This document shows positions 34,775 to 43,272 of a stretch of 64,000 bases of DNA, one piece after another. Numbering within the stretch: position 1 is the stretch's first letter; the number at the start of each line of letters is the position of its first letter. The stretch comes from Piscinibacterium candidicorallinum (GTDB taxonomy: Bacteria; Pseudomonadota; Gammaproteobacteria; Burkholderiales; Burkholderiaceae_C). The stretch spans positions 3,765,665-3,829,664 of the forward strand of contig NZ_CP180191.1 in NCBI RefSeq assembly GCF_047549485.1, read 5' to 3'. The position numbers were made by a program, and so were the translations under genes. A model generated the notes under the pieces. That model saw nothing but the letters and a program-made list of their open reading frames with translations, was not told the DNA's origin and did no database searches.

Positions 34775-35269
34775 TCAGTTCGACGGGCGAACCCGCTTGG
34801 GCGCCATGGCCTTGACCGCGGCATCGATCAGCGCCTTGAGCACCTTGGCGTCGACATCGGCCAACGTCTTGAGGTACAGGCAGCTCTTGCCGGTCTTGTA
34901 CTTGCCGAGCTTGTCCATGAGCGCGGGGAAGGCCTCGGTGCCCGGCATGATGTAGAGCGTGAGGTCGTTCTTGCGCGGCGAGAACGCGATGATCGGCCAG
35001 TCGCCGGTGCGCCCGCTGGCGTACTCGTAGCGGTAGGCGCCGAAGCCCACGATGGCGCTGCCCCACATGACGGCCTTCTCGCCGGTCGCCTTCTCCATCA
35101 GCGCTCGCACCGTGACGCAGTCCGCGCGGCGCGTGTCATCGGCCACGGCGGCGATGAAGTCGTCCACCGATGCGGTGGTGGCTTGGGTCTTGGCGGTGCT
35201 CGTGGTGGTGTCGGCTTTGGTGCGTTTTGCAGCAGCGCTGCCGCTGGTCTTGGTAGTGCGGGTGGCCAT
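34775..35269 (-). CDS. DUF1801-domain protein
   Basis: A 164-residue protein. The N-terminal 35 residues are a Thr/Lys/Ala-rich low-complexity segment. The rest is a DUF1801 (YdhG-like) domain: VMWGSAIVGFGAYRYEYASG, DWPIIAFSPRKNDLTLYIMPG and LGKYKTGKSCLYLKTLADVD. The fold resembles the frataxin/YdhG iron-chaperone group, but the function of this subgroup is not established. ATG 35269 has GGAGG upstream. It is convergent with the S9 peptidase. Confidence 0.88.
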   Translation of the reverse strand: MATRTTKTSGSAAAKRTKADTTTSTAKTQATTASVDDFIAAVADDTRRADCVTVRALMEKATGEKAVMWGSAIVGFGAYRYEYASGRTGDWPIIAFSPRKNDLTLYIMPGTEAFPALMDKLGKYKTGKSCLYLKTLADVDAKVLKALIDAAVKAMAPKRVRPSN

Positions 35270-35590
35270 GGTGCCTCCGGGTTTGGGCGGGTCACGCGCC
35301 AGAGGTTGCGCCCTGTTGATGTACATCGCAAGCCTCGCGCATAGGCGCCGGCCGCACGCGCTCTGCGCCGCGCGCGTGCATATCGATCACGCAATCGATC
35401 GCTTCATGCGCTGCAGCATAGAAATACTTGCGTCGCACTGTGTCCGGGGCTGGATGCGCGCGCGGGGCTTACATATAGTCGAATGACCCGGCGACGCGGG
35501 CAATGCGCGGCGGGTCCAGATGACGCTACAGGCTCGTGCGCCTCGGGAGACGGTCGCGCGACGCCGAGGACAGACCGCGAGGAGATCCCC
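35270..35590. other. 321-bp divergent intergenic region
   Basis: It lies between DUF1801 (minus) and the hemerythrin gene (plus). A TATAGT hexamer at 35474-35479 sits about 110 bp before the hemerythrin start, but no clear -35 is seen at the right distance. No gene is visible. Confidence 0.4.
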
Positions 35591-36151
35591 ATGGACGCCC
35601 TGCACCGCCCCCTGGAGCTCGACCTGGATGGCGCACGCGCGCTGCTGGCGCGCATCACGCACTGCCATCGTTACCTCGCCCTGTTTCTGGATCGCACCGA
35701 GCGCCTGCTCGATGACACAGCGGTGGCCGGCACGCGCCATGGGGCCGACGCAGATCTGGCCTCGCTGTGGCGCTACTTCGATGTGCAGGCGCAGCGTCAT
35801 CACCACGAGGAAGACGCGCTGCTCGCGCCGCTGCTGCGCAGCGCGGCCAGCGGCGCGAGCTGGGCGGCGGAGCTGGAGTCCGCACTGACGCAGATCGCGC
35901 ACGAGCACCACCTGCTGGACTTTGGCTGGCCGGCAGCGCGGCAGTCCATGCAGGCGCTCTCGCGCGGCGCGGGCTCGACGGACGACCGCGCCCGCGTGCA
36001 CGCCTTCTGTACCGACTACCGCGCGCATCTCGCGCTGGAAGACCGCACGCTGGTGCGCTGGGCGCAGCGCGTGCTCAATGAGGGCAGCGCAGCCTTCCAT
36101 CCGCTGTCCGCCGCACGGCACCCCCGGCCCCAGCCCGTCCTGCAGGCCTGA
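35591..36151 (+). CDS. Hemerythrin HHE-domain protein
   Basis: A 186-residue four-helix protein. His and Glu residues suited to a di-iron site occur in ITHCHRYLALFLDRTERL, AQRHHHEEDALLAPLL, IAHEHHLLDFGW and YRAHLALEDRTLVRWA, in the order expected for a hemerythrin HHE domain. Such proteins bind oxygen or repair iron-sulfur and nitrosative damage. ATG 35591 has GGAGAT six bases upstream. It may be regulated by redox state, but no FNR site is recognised nearby. Confidence 0.85.
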   Translation: MDALHRPLELDLDGARALLARITHCHRYLALFLDRTERLLDDTAVAGTRHGADADLASLWRYFDVQAQRHHHEEDALLAPLLRSAASGASWAAELESALTQIAHEHHLLDFGWPAARQSMQALSRGAGSTDDRARVHAFCTDYRAHLALEDRTLVRWAQRVLNEGSAAFHPLSAARHPRPQPVLQA

Positions 36152-36361
36152 AGCCTCGGCCGCGGCGCACTCTGCGCGCGGTATGGCTGGGGCTCCGCGG
36201 CTGCCCATGCACTGACGTTGCGCTGGGGGCGTGGCGCCTCGTCGAACAAAAATTGGCCGATATTCAGCTATTCTTTGATAGCAATATGCCTGTTTCCGCA
36301 AGTTTAGAGCGGATTTCTAGTTGATTTGGGTTCTCCCAAAAGAGCGGCCGATTATGACTGA
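36152..36361. other. AT-rich intergenic region
   Basis: This is one of the low-GC pockets of the window. A hairpin with a small bulge (about 36258-36288, arms GCTAT/ATAGC) follows the hemerythrin stop and could terminate it. It is otherwise unassigned. Confidence 0.4.
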
Positions 36362-37213
36362 TCAGAACCGTATCATCCAGCCCAGCCCGTCTTCCGTGCG
36401 GCCACGCGGCCGGTACTCGGCGCCCACCCAGCCGCTGTAGCCCAAGCCATCGAGCTCGCGCATGAGGTGGCCTAGGTTGAGTTCGCCCTCGTCGGGCTCC
36501 TGGCGCGCGGGCACGCCGGCCACCTGCACATGCCCCACGCGCCCGGTGGGCACCCACTCGCGCAGGCGCTGCGTCAGATCACCTTCCATGATCTGGCAGT
36601 GATACAGATCCATCTGCACCTTCAGGTTGGCGCTGCCGATCTGTTCCACCAGCACATGGGCCTGCGCCTGGTGCGTGAGGAAGTAGCCGGGCATGTCGCG
36701 CGTGTTGATGGGCTCGATCGTGAGCGTGACACCGCGCGCCTCGGCCTGCCGCGCTGCGTGGGCGAGGTTGTCCTGATAGACAGCCTGCGCGCTGGCGAAG
36801 CTCACGTCTGCGCCGGGGCAGCCGGCCATCACATGCACGAGCGGATGGCCGTTCGCCCCGCCCTGCGCACTGCCCTGCGCGTCGCCAAGCGCCGCGGCCC
36901 AGTCCAGCGCCACATCCAGGCCGGCGCGGAATGCCGCCTGCCGCCCGGGCAGCGCCGCCAGCCCGCGCTCGCCTGCTGCCCAGTCGCCAGCGGGTGCGTT
37001 GAGCAGTACCAGACGCAGCCCGCTGGCATCGAGTTCGTTGCGCACTTGCGCGAGTCCGTACTCGTAGCCGAACTGGAACTCCACCGCGGCGAACCCCGCG
37101 GCCTGCGCGGCGGCAAAGCGCTCGAGGAACGGGCGCTCTGTGAACATCAGCGAGAGATTGGCGGCAAAGCGGGGCATCGGCAGCGGGGCAAGCGGAGTGA
37201 CTGCATGGACCAT
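36362..37213 (-). CDS. Hydroxypyruvate isomerase-like TIM-barrel protein
   Basis: A 283-residue sugar-phosphate isomerase/epimerase-fold protein of the Hyi type. MPRFAANLSLMFTERPFLERF is the hydroxypyruvate isomerase N-terminus, VEFQFGYEYGL and EPINTRDMPGYFLTHQAQA carry metal ligands, LKVQMDLYHCQIMEGDL and YSGWVGAEYRPRG complete the barrel. The enzyme interconverts hydroxypyruvate and tartronate semialdehyde in glyoxylate metabolism; other glyoxylate genes are not adjacent. ATG 37213 is chosen; ATG 37177 would start at the family N-terminus. It follows the ATP synthase terminator on the same strand. Confidence 0.88.
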   Translation of the reverse strand: MVHAVTPLAPLPMPRFAANLSLMFTERPFLERFAAAQAAGFAAVEFQFGYEYGLAQVRNELDASGLRLVLLNAPAGDWAAGERGLAALPGRQAAFRAGLDVALDWAAALGDAQGSAQGGANGHPLVHVMAGCPGADVSFASAQAVYQDNLAHAARQAEARGVTLTIEPINTRDMPGYFLTHQAQAHVLVEQIGSANLKVQMDLYHCQIMEGDLTQRLREWVPTGRVGHVQVAGVPARQEPDEGELNLGHLMRELDGLGYSGWVGAEYRPRGRTEDGLGWMIRF

Positions 37214-37293
37214 AGTCGAGTCCGTGATGATTGGCGGCGACGCCCGTGCAGCGCTCGTGCATGCCCTCATCGACAACCCGATCGCCGCCCGCC

Positions 37294-37331
37294 AAATACA
37301 AAGGGCAGCGAAATCGCTGCCCTTTGTATTT
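37294..37331 (-). terminator. Perfect 18-bp palindrome ending the atp operon
   Basis: AAATACAAAGGGCAGCGA (37294-37311), two A residues, then TCGCTGCCCTTTGTATTT (37314-37331). It lies 27 bp past the atpC stop, on the far side. With T-rich ends on both strands, it should work as a bidirectional terminator for the ATP synthase operon. Confidence 0.85.
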
Positions 37332-37357
37332 ACGCGGTGCTTGCCGCTGCGGCGTAC

Positions 37358-37777
37358 TCAGCTGCGGTTGCGCAGCTTGCGGATGGCCGCGAGCTGCGCG
37401 GCGAGCATGGCGAGTTCGCCCTCAACGACGGCGAGCTCGGCCTTGTCCTTGGCGGCGGCCTTGGCTTCTTCGGCGCGCTTGATGGCGTCGCTGGCCTTGG
37501 CTTCGTCGAGGTCCTTGCCGCGGATGGCGGTGTCGGCCAGAACCGTCACCACATCGGGCTGGACTTCAAGAATGCCGCCGGCCACGAAGACAAACTCCTC
37601 GGCCTTGCTGTCTGCGCGGGTGATGCGCACGGCACCCGGCTTGATGCGTGTGATCAGCGGGGTGTGCTTGGGATAGATGCCCAGCTCGCCCGCTTCGCCG
37701 GGCAGCGCGACAAATGTCGCTTCGCCACTGAAGATCTGCTCTTCAGCGCTGACGACGTCGACGTGGATGGTGCTCAT
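37358..37777 (-). CDS. atpC: ATP synthase F1 epsilon subunit
   Basis: A 139-residue epsilon subunit, the central-stalk protein that links gamma to the c-ring and can inhibit ATP hydrolysis. The N-terminal beta-barrel (STIHVDVVSAEEQIFSGEAT, GELGIYPKHTPLITRIKPG) is followed by the C-terminal helical hairpin (KAEEAKAAAKDKAELAVVEG-type, ending LAAIRKLRNRS). ATG 37777 is the usual start; an upstream in-frame extension is not family-like. Last gene of the operon, followed by the perfect palindrome. Confidence 0.95.
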   Translation of the reverse strand: MSTIHVDVVSAEEQIFSGEATFVALPGEAGELGIYPKHTPLITRIKPGAVRITRADSKAEEFVFVAGGILEVQPDVVTVLADTAIRGKDLDEAKASDAIKRAEEAKAAAKDKAELAVVEGELAMLAAQLAAIRKLRNRS

Positions 37778-37834
37778 GCTGTTCTTTCCTGGGCCTTGGG
37801 CGGACACGGTTTAACAAGCGGGTCTTGCGGCCCC

Positions 37835-37860
37835 GGGCACGGCACGACGGTGCCGGGCCC
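37835..37860 (-). repeat. GC-rich hairpin between atpD and atpC
   Basis: GGGCACGGCAC / GTGCCGGGCCC pairs 10 of 11 around GACG. It has no U-run, so it is unlikely to be a terminator; it may tune processing between atpD and atpC. Confidence 0.45.
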
Positions 37861-37878
37861 CGGGCTGCAGGCGCCTGC

Positions 37879-39279
37879 TTACTGCATCGTCTTGGCCTTT
37901 TCGAAGGCCTCGTCGATGGTGCCGACCATGTAGAAGGCCTGCTCGGGCAGGTGGTCGCACTCACCGTTCACGATCATCTTGAAGCCGCGGATGGTTTCCT
38001 TCAGCGGCACGTACTTGCCCGGGCTGCCGGTGAACACTTCAGCGACGTGGAAGGGCTGCGACAGGAAGCGCTGGATCTTGCGGGCGCGGGCCACGGCCAG
38101 CTTGTCTTCCGGCGACAGTTCGTCCATGCCGAGAATGGCGATGATGTCGCGCAGTTCCTTGTAGCGCTGCAGGGTGGCCTGCACGGCACGCGTGGTGCTG
38201 TAGTGCTCTTCGCCGATCACGTTCGGGTCGATCTGGCGGCTGGTGGAGTCCAGCGGGTCCACGGCGGGGTAGATGCCCAGCGAGGCGATGTCACGGCTCA
38301 ACACGACGGTGGCGTCCAGGTGCTGGAAGGTCGTGGCGGGCGAGGGATCGGTCAAGTCATCGGCAGGCACGTACACGGCCTGGATGGAGGTGATCGAGCC
38401 GGTCTTGGTGGAGGTGATGCGCTCCTGCAGCACGCCCATTTCCTCGGCCAGGGTGGGCTGGTAGCCCACAGCGGACGGCATACGACCCAGCAGCGCGGAC
38501 ACTTCGGTGCCGGCCAGGGTGTAGCGGTAGATGTTGTCGACGAAGAAGAGGATGTCACGGCCTTCGTCACGGAACTTCTCGGCCATGGTCAGGCCGGTCA
38601 GTGCCACGCGCAGGCGGTTGCCCGGCGGCTCGTTCATCTGGCCGAACACCATGGCCACCTTGTCGAGCACGTTGGAGTCCTTCATCTCGTGGTAGAAGTC
38701 GTTGCCCTCACGGGTACGCTCGCCCACGCCGGCAAACACCGACAGACCGCTGTGCTGCTTGGCGATGTTGTTGATGAGTTCCATCATGTTCACGGTCTTG
38801 CCCACACCGGCGCCACCGAACAGACCCACCTTGCCGCCCTTGGCGAACGGGCAGATCAGGTCGATCACCTTGATGCCGGTCTCGAGCAGGTCCACGGAGG
38901 GAGACAGCTCGTCAAACTTGGGCGCTGCCTGGTGGATGGCGCGGCGGTCTTCACCGGCGATCGGGCCGGCTTCGTCGATCGGGCGACCCAGCACGTCCAT
39001 GATGCGGCCGAGCGTGCCGGCTCCCACGGGCACCTTGATGCCTTCGCCGGTGTTCTTCACGGGCATGCCGCGGCGGAGGCCGTCGGACGAGCCCAGGGCG
39101 ATGGTGCGCACCACGCCGTCGCCCAGCTGCTGCTGGACTTCGAAGGTCAGGCCCTTCTCGGCCAGGCTGCTGCCGGCGTCTTCCAGCACGAGGGCGTCAT
39201 ACACCTTGGGCATCTTGTCACGCGGGAACTGGATGTCCACCACCGCACCGATGCACTGAACGATTTGACCTTGGCTCAT
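37879..39279 (-). CDS. atpD: ATP synthase F1 beta subunit
   Basis: A 466-residue catalytic beta subunit. Walker A GGAGVGKTVNMM is near residues 148-159, the catalytic Glu lies in GVGERTREGNDFY, and Walker B ends in LFFVDNIYRYT. The start MSQGQIVQCIGAVVDIQFP and the length fit the family exactly. It sits 54 bp after atpG and before atpC. Nothing odd is seen. Confidence 0.98.
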   Translation of the reverse strand: MSQGQIVQCIGAVVDIQFPRDKMPKVYDALVLEDAGSSLAEKGLTFEVQQQLGDGVVRTIALGSSDGLRRGMPVKNTGEGIKVPVGAGTLGRIMDVLGRPIDEAGPIAGEDRRAIHQAAPKFDELSPSVDLLETGIKVIDLICPFAKGGKVGLFGGAGVGKTVNMMELINNIAKQHSGLSVFAGVGERTREGNDFYHEMKDSNVLDKVAMVFGQMNEPPGNRLRVALTGLTMAEKFRDEGRDILFFVDNIYRYTLAGTEVSALLGRMPSAVGYQPTLAEEMGVLQERITSTKTGSITSIQAVYVPADDLTDPSPATTFQHLDATVVLSRDIASLGIYPAVDPLDSTSRQIDPNVIGEEHYSTTRAVQATLQRYKELRDIIAILGMDELSPEDKLAVARARKIQRFLSQPFHVAEVFTGSPGKYVPLKETIRGFKMIVNGECDHLPEQAFYMVGTIDEAFEKAKTMQ

Positions 39280-39334
39280 GGTCTTTCCTTTGCTCTATTT
39301 CTGTATTCGTAGCGCTGAATCAGGCAACTGCGGA

Positions 39335-40216
39335 TCAGGCCACGGCGGCGGCGCCGCCCACGATTTCTGACAGTTCCTTGGTGATGCCGGCCTGGCGGGT
39401 CTTGTTGTAGACCAGCTGCAGGTCACCGATGACCTTCTTGGCGTTGTCGCTGGCGGCCTTCATGGCCACCATGCGCGCGGACTGTTCGCTCGCCATGTTC
39501 TCGGCCACGGCCTGGTAGACCAGGGCCTCGACATAGCGCACGAGCAGCTCGTCCACCACGGTCTTGGCATCGGGCTCGTAGAGGTAGTCCCAGCTGTAGG
39601 CCTGCTTCTCGGCATCGGTCTGCTGCAGACGATCGCTCGTCAGCGGCAGCAGCTGCTCGATCACGGGCTCCTGCTTCATCGTGTTGATGAACTTGGTGTA
39701 GGCCACGTAGACCACATCGAGCTCACCCTTCTCGAAGGCATCGAGCTGGACCTTGATTGCACCGATCAGCTTCTCGAGCTGGGGCTTGTCGCCCAGCTGC
39801 ACCGACTGGCTGACCACATTCGCGCTGATGCGGTTCAGGAAGCCCAGGCCCTTGTTGCCGATGGCGGTGAACTTGACGTCCACCTTGTCGGCCTGGAGGG
39901 CCTTGTACTTGGTCGTGAGCGCACGCAGGATGTTGGTGTTCAGGCCGCCGCACAGCCCCTTGTCGGTCGTCACCACAATCACGCCGGCGCGCTTGATGTC
40001 AGCGCGCTTTTCCATGAACGGGTGCTTGTACTCGGGGTTGGCCTCGGCCATGTGCGCAGCGATGTTGCGCACCTTGTCTGCGTACGGGCGGGCAGAGCGC
40101 ATGCGCTCCTGGGCGCGCCGCATCTTGGATGCGGCCACCATTTCCATCGCCTTGGTGATCTTGCGCGTGCTCTGCACGCTCTTGATCTTGACGCGAATTT
40201 CTTTTGAACCTGCCAT
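39335..40216 (-). CDS. atpG: ATP synthase F1 gamma subunit
   Basis: A 293-residue gamma subunit, the rotating shaft. The N-terminal helix AGSKEIRVKIKSVQSTRKIT and the C-terminal helix ARMVAMKAASDNAKKVIGDL form the coiled coil that turns inside the alpha/beta ring, and VVTTDKGLCGGLNTN is the family motif. It ends GGAAAVA. It lies between atpA and atpD in the standard order. Confidence 0.97.
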   Translation of the reverse strand: MAGSKEIRVKIKSVQSTRKITKAMEMVAASKMRRAQERMRSARPYADKVRNIAAHMAEANPEYKHPFMEKRADIKRAGVIVVTTDKGLCGGLNTNILRALTTKYKALQADKVDVKFTAIGNKGLGFLNRISANVVSQSVQLGDKPQLEKLIGAIKVQLDAFEKGELDVVYVAYTKFINTMKQEPVIEQLLPLTSDRLQQTDAEKQAYSWDYLYEPDAKTVVDELLVRYVEALVYQAVAENMASEQSARMVAMKAASDNAKKVIGDLQLVYNKTRQAGITKELSEIVGGAAAVA

Positions 40217-40254
40217 TGCTGGCTCCTTGGTCTAGAGCTGTCGAAGTCCGGGGT

Positions 40255-41799
40255 TTAGTAGGCGCCGGTCTTCTTGAACTCCGCCACGGCGGCGTGCAGG
40301 GCCTTCTCGTCGTCGTCGGACAGCTTGCCGCCGTTCATGCGCGAGACGAGGTCGGCGTGCTTGGTCTTCAGGTGCGACAGCAGGGCCTTTTCGAAGGCCA
40401 GGGCCTTCTTCACGTCCACGTCGTCCATGTAGTTGTTGTTCACGGCGAACAGCGTGGTGGCCATCTCCCAGACTTCCATCGGGGAGTACTGGGCCTGCTT
40501 CATGAGCTCGGTCACCATCTTGCCGCGCTCGAGCTGCTTGCGGGTGGCTTCGTCCAGATCGGAGGCGAACTGCGCGAACGCGGCGAGTTCGCGGTACTGG
40601 GCGAGGGCCAGACGCACGCCGGCGCCGGTGTCCTTGCGCTTCATGATCTTGGTCTGGGCGGCACCACCCACGCGGCTCACGGAGATACCGGCGTTGATGG
40701 CGGGGCGGATACCGGCGTTGAACAGGTCGGTTTCCAGGAAGATCTGGCCGTCGGTGATCGAGATCACGTTGGTGGGCACGAAGGCGGACACGTCACCGGC
40801 CTGCGTTTCGATCACGGGCAGCGCGGTCAGCGAGCCGGTCTTGCCCTTCACGGCGCCGTTGGTGAACTTCTCGACATACTCTTCGTTCACGCGGGCGGCG
40901 CGCTCGAGCAGGCGGCTGTGCAGGTAGAACACGTCGCCGGGGTAGGCTTCGCGGCCCGGCGGGCGGCGCAGCAGCAGCGAGATCTGGCGGTAGGCGACGG
41001 CCTGCTTGGACAGATCGTCATAGATGATCAGGGCATCTTGACCGCGGTCACGGAAGTATTCGCCCATCGTGCAACCCGAGTAGGGGGCGATGAACTGCAT
41101 GGCGGCGGAGTCCGATGCCGCGGCAGCCACGACGATGGTGTACTCCATCGCGCCGTATTCGGTGAGCTTACGCACCACGTTGGCGATGGTGGAGGCCTTC
41201 TGACCCACGGCGACGTAGATGCAGATGAGGTCCTTGCCCTTCTGGTTGATGATCGTGTCGGTCGCCACGGCGGTCTTGCCGGTCTGGCGGTCACCGATGA
41301 TCAGCTCGCGCTGGCCGCGGCCCACGGGCACCATGGCGTCGATCGACTTCAGACCGGTCTGCACCGGCTGGTCCACCGACTTGCGGTAGATCACGCCCGG
41401 GGCAACCTTCTCGATCACGTCACGTTCCTTGGCGTTGATCGGGCCCTTGCCGTCGATCGGCTCGCCCAGCGAGTTCACGACGCGGCCGATCAGCTCGGGG
41501 CCGACGGGCACATCCAGAATGCGGCCGGTGGTCTTGACGGTCTGGCCTTCGGAGATGCCCTTGTAGTCGCCCAGGATCACGGCGCCCACGGAGTCACGCT
41601 CGAGGTTCAGGGCCAGGCCGAACACGCCGCCTTCGAACTCCAGCATTTCGCCCTGCATCACGTCAGACAGGCCGTGGATGCGGCAGATACCGTCGGTCAC
41701 GGAGACCACGGTGCCCTGGTTGCGGATGTCGGCCGAGGCGCCGACGCCCTGGATCTTCGCCTTCAGCAGTTCGCTGATTTCAGACGGGTTGAGGTTCAT
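40255..41799 (-). CDS. atpA: ATP synthase F1 alpha subunit
   Basis: A 514-residue alpha subunit. The Walker-A-like loop IIGDRQTGKTAVATD is near residues 168-182, and the C-terminal arginine-finger region ISVSRVGGAAQTKIMK follows near 370. The N-terminal MNLNPSEISELLKAKIQ is typical. It is 44 bp from atpH and 38 bp from atpG. Length and motifs are normal. Confidence 0.98.
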   Translation of the reverse strand: MNLNPSEISELLKAKIQGVGASADIRNQGTVVSVTDGICRIHGLSDVMQGEMLEFEGGVFGLALNLERDSVGAVILGDYKGISEGQTVKTTGRILDVPVGPELIGRVVNSLGEPIDGKGPINAKERDVIEKVAPGVIYRKSVDQPVQTGLKSIDAMVPVGRGQRELIIGDRQTGKTAVATDTIINQKGKDLICIYVAVGQKASTIANVVRKLTEYGAMEYTIVVAAAASDSAAMQFIAPYSGCTMGEYFRDRGQDALIIYDDLSKQAVAYRQISLLLRRPPGREAYPGDVFYLHSRLLERAARVNEEYVEKFTNGAVKGKTGSLTALPVIETQAGDVSAFVPTNVISITDGQIFLETDLFNAGIRPAINAGISVSRVGGAAQTKIMKRKDTGAGVRLALAQYRELAAFAQFASDLDEATRKQLERGKMVTELMKQAQYSPMEVWEMATTLFAVNNNYMDDVDVKKALAFEKALLSHLKTKHADLVSRMNGGKLSDDDEKALHAAVAEFKKTGAY

Positions 41800-41843
41800 G
41801 TTCTGACTCCGTATCGAATTCTTTGCGGGCCGCGATCAGATGA

Positions 41844-42377
41844 TCAGGCAGCCAGGGCAACGCGCATCTGGTCGAGCTGCGCGCGCACCGATGAATCAAG
41901 CACCTGGTCGCCCACCGTCACGCACACACCACCGATCAACGCGGGGTTCACGGACACTTGCGGCTTGAGCTTGACGGCGAACTTCTTCTCGAGGGCAACC
42001 ACGAGCTCCTGGACCTGTGCGGACTCCAGGGCAAAGGCGCTCTCGATCAGCGCATCGGCATTGCCTTCCGATGCGTTCTTCAGATGGCGGAACTGACGCG
42101 CGATCGCGGGCAGCGCAGCCACGCGGCCGTTGGCCACGACCGTGGCCACGAACTGCTTGCCGACGGCCGACAGACCGCCCTTGACGGCTGCAGACAGCAC
42201 ATCGGCGAGCTGGGTGTCGCCCACCTGCGGATTGATGGCCAGCTGCGCAACTTCAGGCAACTGCGCTGCCACGGCCAGTGCATCCACCTCGGCAAGCACG
42301 GCGTTCAGGTCTGCACCCTTGGCTGCGCCGAAGAGGGCTTCGGCGTAGGGGCGTGCGATGGTCGAGAGTTCCGCCAT
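41844..42377 (-). CDS. atpH: ATP synthase F1 delta subunit
   Basis: A 177-residue delta subunit that fixes the top of F1 to the b stalk. The start AELSTIARPYAEALFGAAKG and the end PALIGGVCVTVGDQVLDSSV are the typical N-terminal helical domain and C-terminal motif. It lies 11 bp after atpF. Confidence 0.96.
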   Translation of the reverse strand: MAELSTIARPYAEALFGAAKGADLNAVLAEVDALAVAAQLPEVAQLAINPQVGDTQLADVLSAAVKGGLSAVGKQFVATVVANGRVAALPAIARQFRHLKNASEGNADALIESAFALESAQVQELVVALEKKFAVKLKPQVSVNPALIGGVCVTVGDQVLDSSVRAQLDQMRVALAA

Positions 42378-42388
42378 GGTGTCGGTCC

Positions 42389-42859
42389 TTAGAGCTTGGC
42401 CTTCAGGCCGGCGAGCAGCTCGGCGTGGGCCTTGGCGTCGACTTCGCGCTTGAGGATCTGCTCGGCGCCGGCCACCACGAGGGCGGCAACCTGGTCGCGC
42501 AGGGCGTCCTTGGCGCGAACCATCTCCTGAGCAGCCTCTTCCTTGGCCTGGGCCAGGATGCGGGCCTTCTCGGCTTCGGCCGCCTTGCGGGCTTCGTCGA
42601 TCAGCTGTGCGGCGCGCTTTTCAGCGTCGGCCAGACGGGCCTGGTTTTCATTGCGGGACTTGGCGAGGTCGGCTTCGATGCGCTTGTTGGCATCGGCCAG
42701 CTCGATGCGCGCGCGGTCGGCTGCAGCCAGACCGTCGGCGACTTTTTGACGACGCTCGTCGAGCGCCGTACGCATGGGCGGCCACACGAACTTGGCGACA
42801 AACCACGCCAAGACGAAGAAGACCAGCACCTGCATGAAGAGTGTGGCGTTGAGATTCAC
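42389..42859 (-). CDS. atpF: ATP synthase Fo b subunit
   Basis: A 156-residue b subunit: one N-terminal membrane helix (LFMQVLVFFVLAWFVAKFVW) and a long charged helical stalk that dimerises and holds F1. The length is normal. The upstream 100 bp contains a terminator-like hairpin that separates it from atpE. Confidence 0.96.
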   Translation of the reverse strand: MNLNATLFMQVLVFFVLAWFVAKFVWPPMRTALDERRQKVADGLAAADRARIELADANKRIEADLAKSRNENQARLADAEKRAAQLIDEARKAAEAEKARILAQAKEEAAQEMVRAKDALRDQVAALVVAGAEQILKREVDAKAHAELLAGLKAKL

Positions 42860-42910
42860 GGCCTTGTGTCCTGAGTGAAGCGGGGACTGCGAAACGAGGT
42901 AGGTTGAAAA

Positions 42911-42932
42911 GGGGCGCTGTCAGCAGCGCCCC
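42911..42932 (-). terminator. Terminator-like hairpin between atpE and atpF
   Basis: On the transcribed minus strand GGGGCGCTG pairs with CAGCGCCCC around a 4-nt loop, directly followed by TTTT. It begins about 30 bp after the atpE stop, inside the operon, and should cause partial termination or protect the upstream mRNA. Confidence 0.65.
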
Positions 42933-42961
42933 TCGAACTCGCTACCAGGGGCGTGGATCGA

Positions 42962-43201
42962 TCAGACGAAGGGGTTCGCGAAGGCGAACAGCATCGCGAT
43001 ACCGACGCCGATCAGGAAGGCGGCGTCGATCAGGCCGGCCAGCAGGAACATCTTGGTCTGCAGCGTGTTCATGAGCTCAGGCTGGCGAGCCGAAGCTTCG
43101 AGGTACTTGCCACCCATGATGGCGATGCCGATACAGGCACCGATGGCACCCAGGCCGATGATCAGGCCGCAGGCCAGGGCAACAAATGCTACGTTGGTCA
43201 T
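42962..43201 (-). CDS. atpE: ATP synthase Fo c subunit
   Basis: A 79-residue proteolipid with two hydrophobic helices. The first contains GLIIGLGAIGACIGIAIMGG; the polar loop is ARQPEL; the second helix carries the proton-binding Asp59 in AGLIDAAFLIG. The residues around it fit a proton-type rather than a sodium-type ring. An oligomeric c-ring needs many copies, which the terminator-like hairpin after it may favour. Confidence 0.97.
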   Translation of the reverse strand: MTNVAFVALACGLIIGLGAIGACIGIAIMGGKYLEASARQPELMNTLQTKMFLLAGLIDAAFLIGVGIAMLFAFANPFV

Positions 43202-43272
43202 GATTGCTCCTTAAGGTCTAGAGAAGTAGCGAGTTGGAAAAACGAGAGAAAGTACGGATCTGAGCGTGTCGA

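Noticed and set aside
32536..34824. A 762-codon minus-strand open frame opposite the S9 peptidase
   Set aside because: Shadow frame; the plus strand has the complete lipobox and catalytic triad.
37825..39312. A 495-codon plus-strand open frame opposite atpD, rich in His, Gly and Val
   Set aside because: It is the antisense shadow of atpD. High GC content removes stops from the opposite strand; no ribosome site or family pattern is seen.
40204..42096. A 630-codon plus-strand open frame opposite atpA and atpH
   Set aside because: Antisense shadow of two unmistakable ATP synthase genes.
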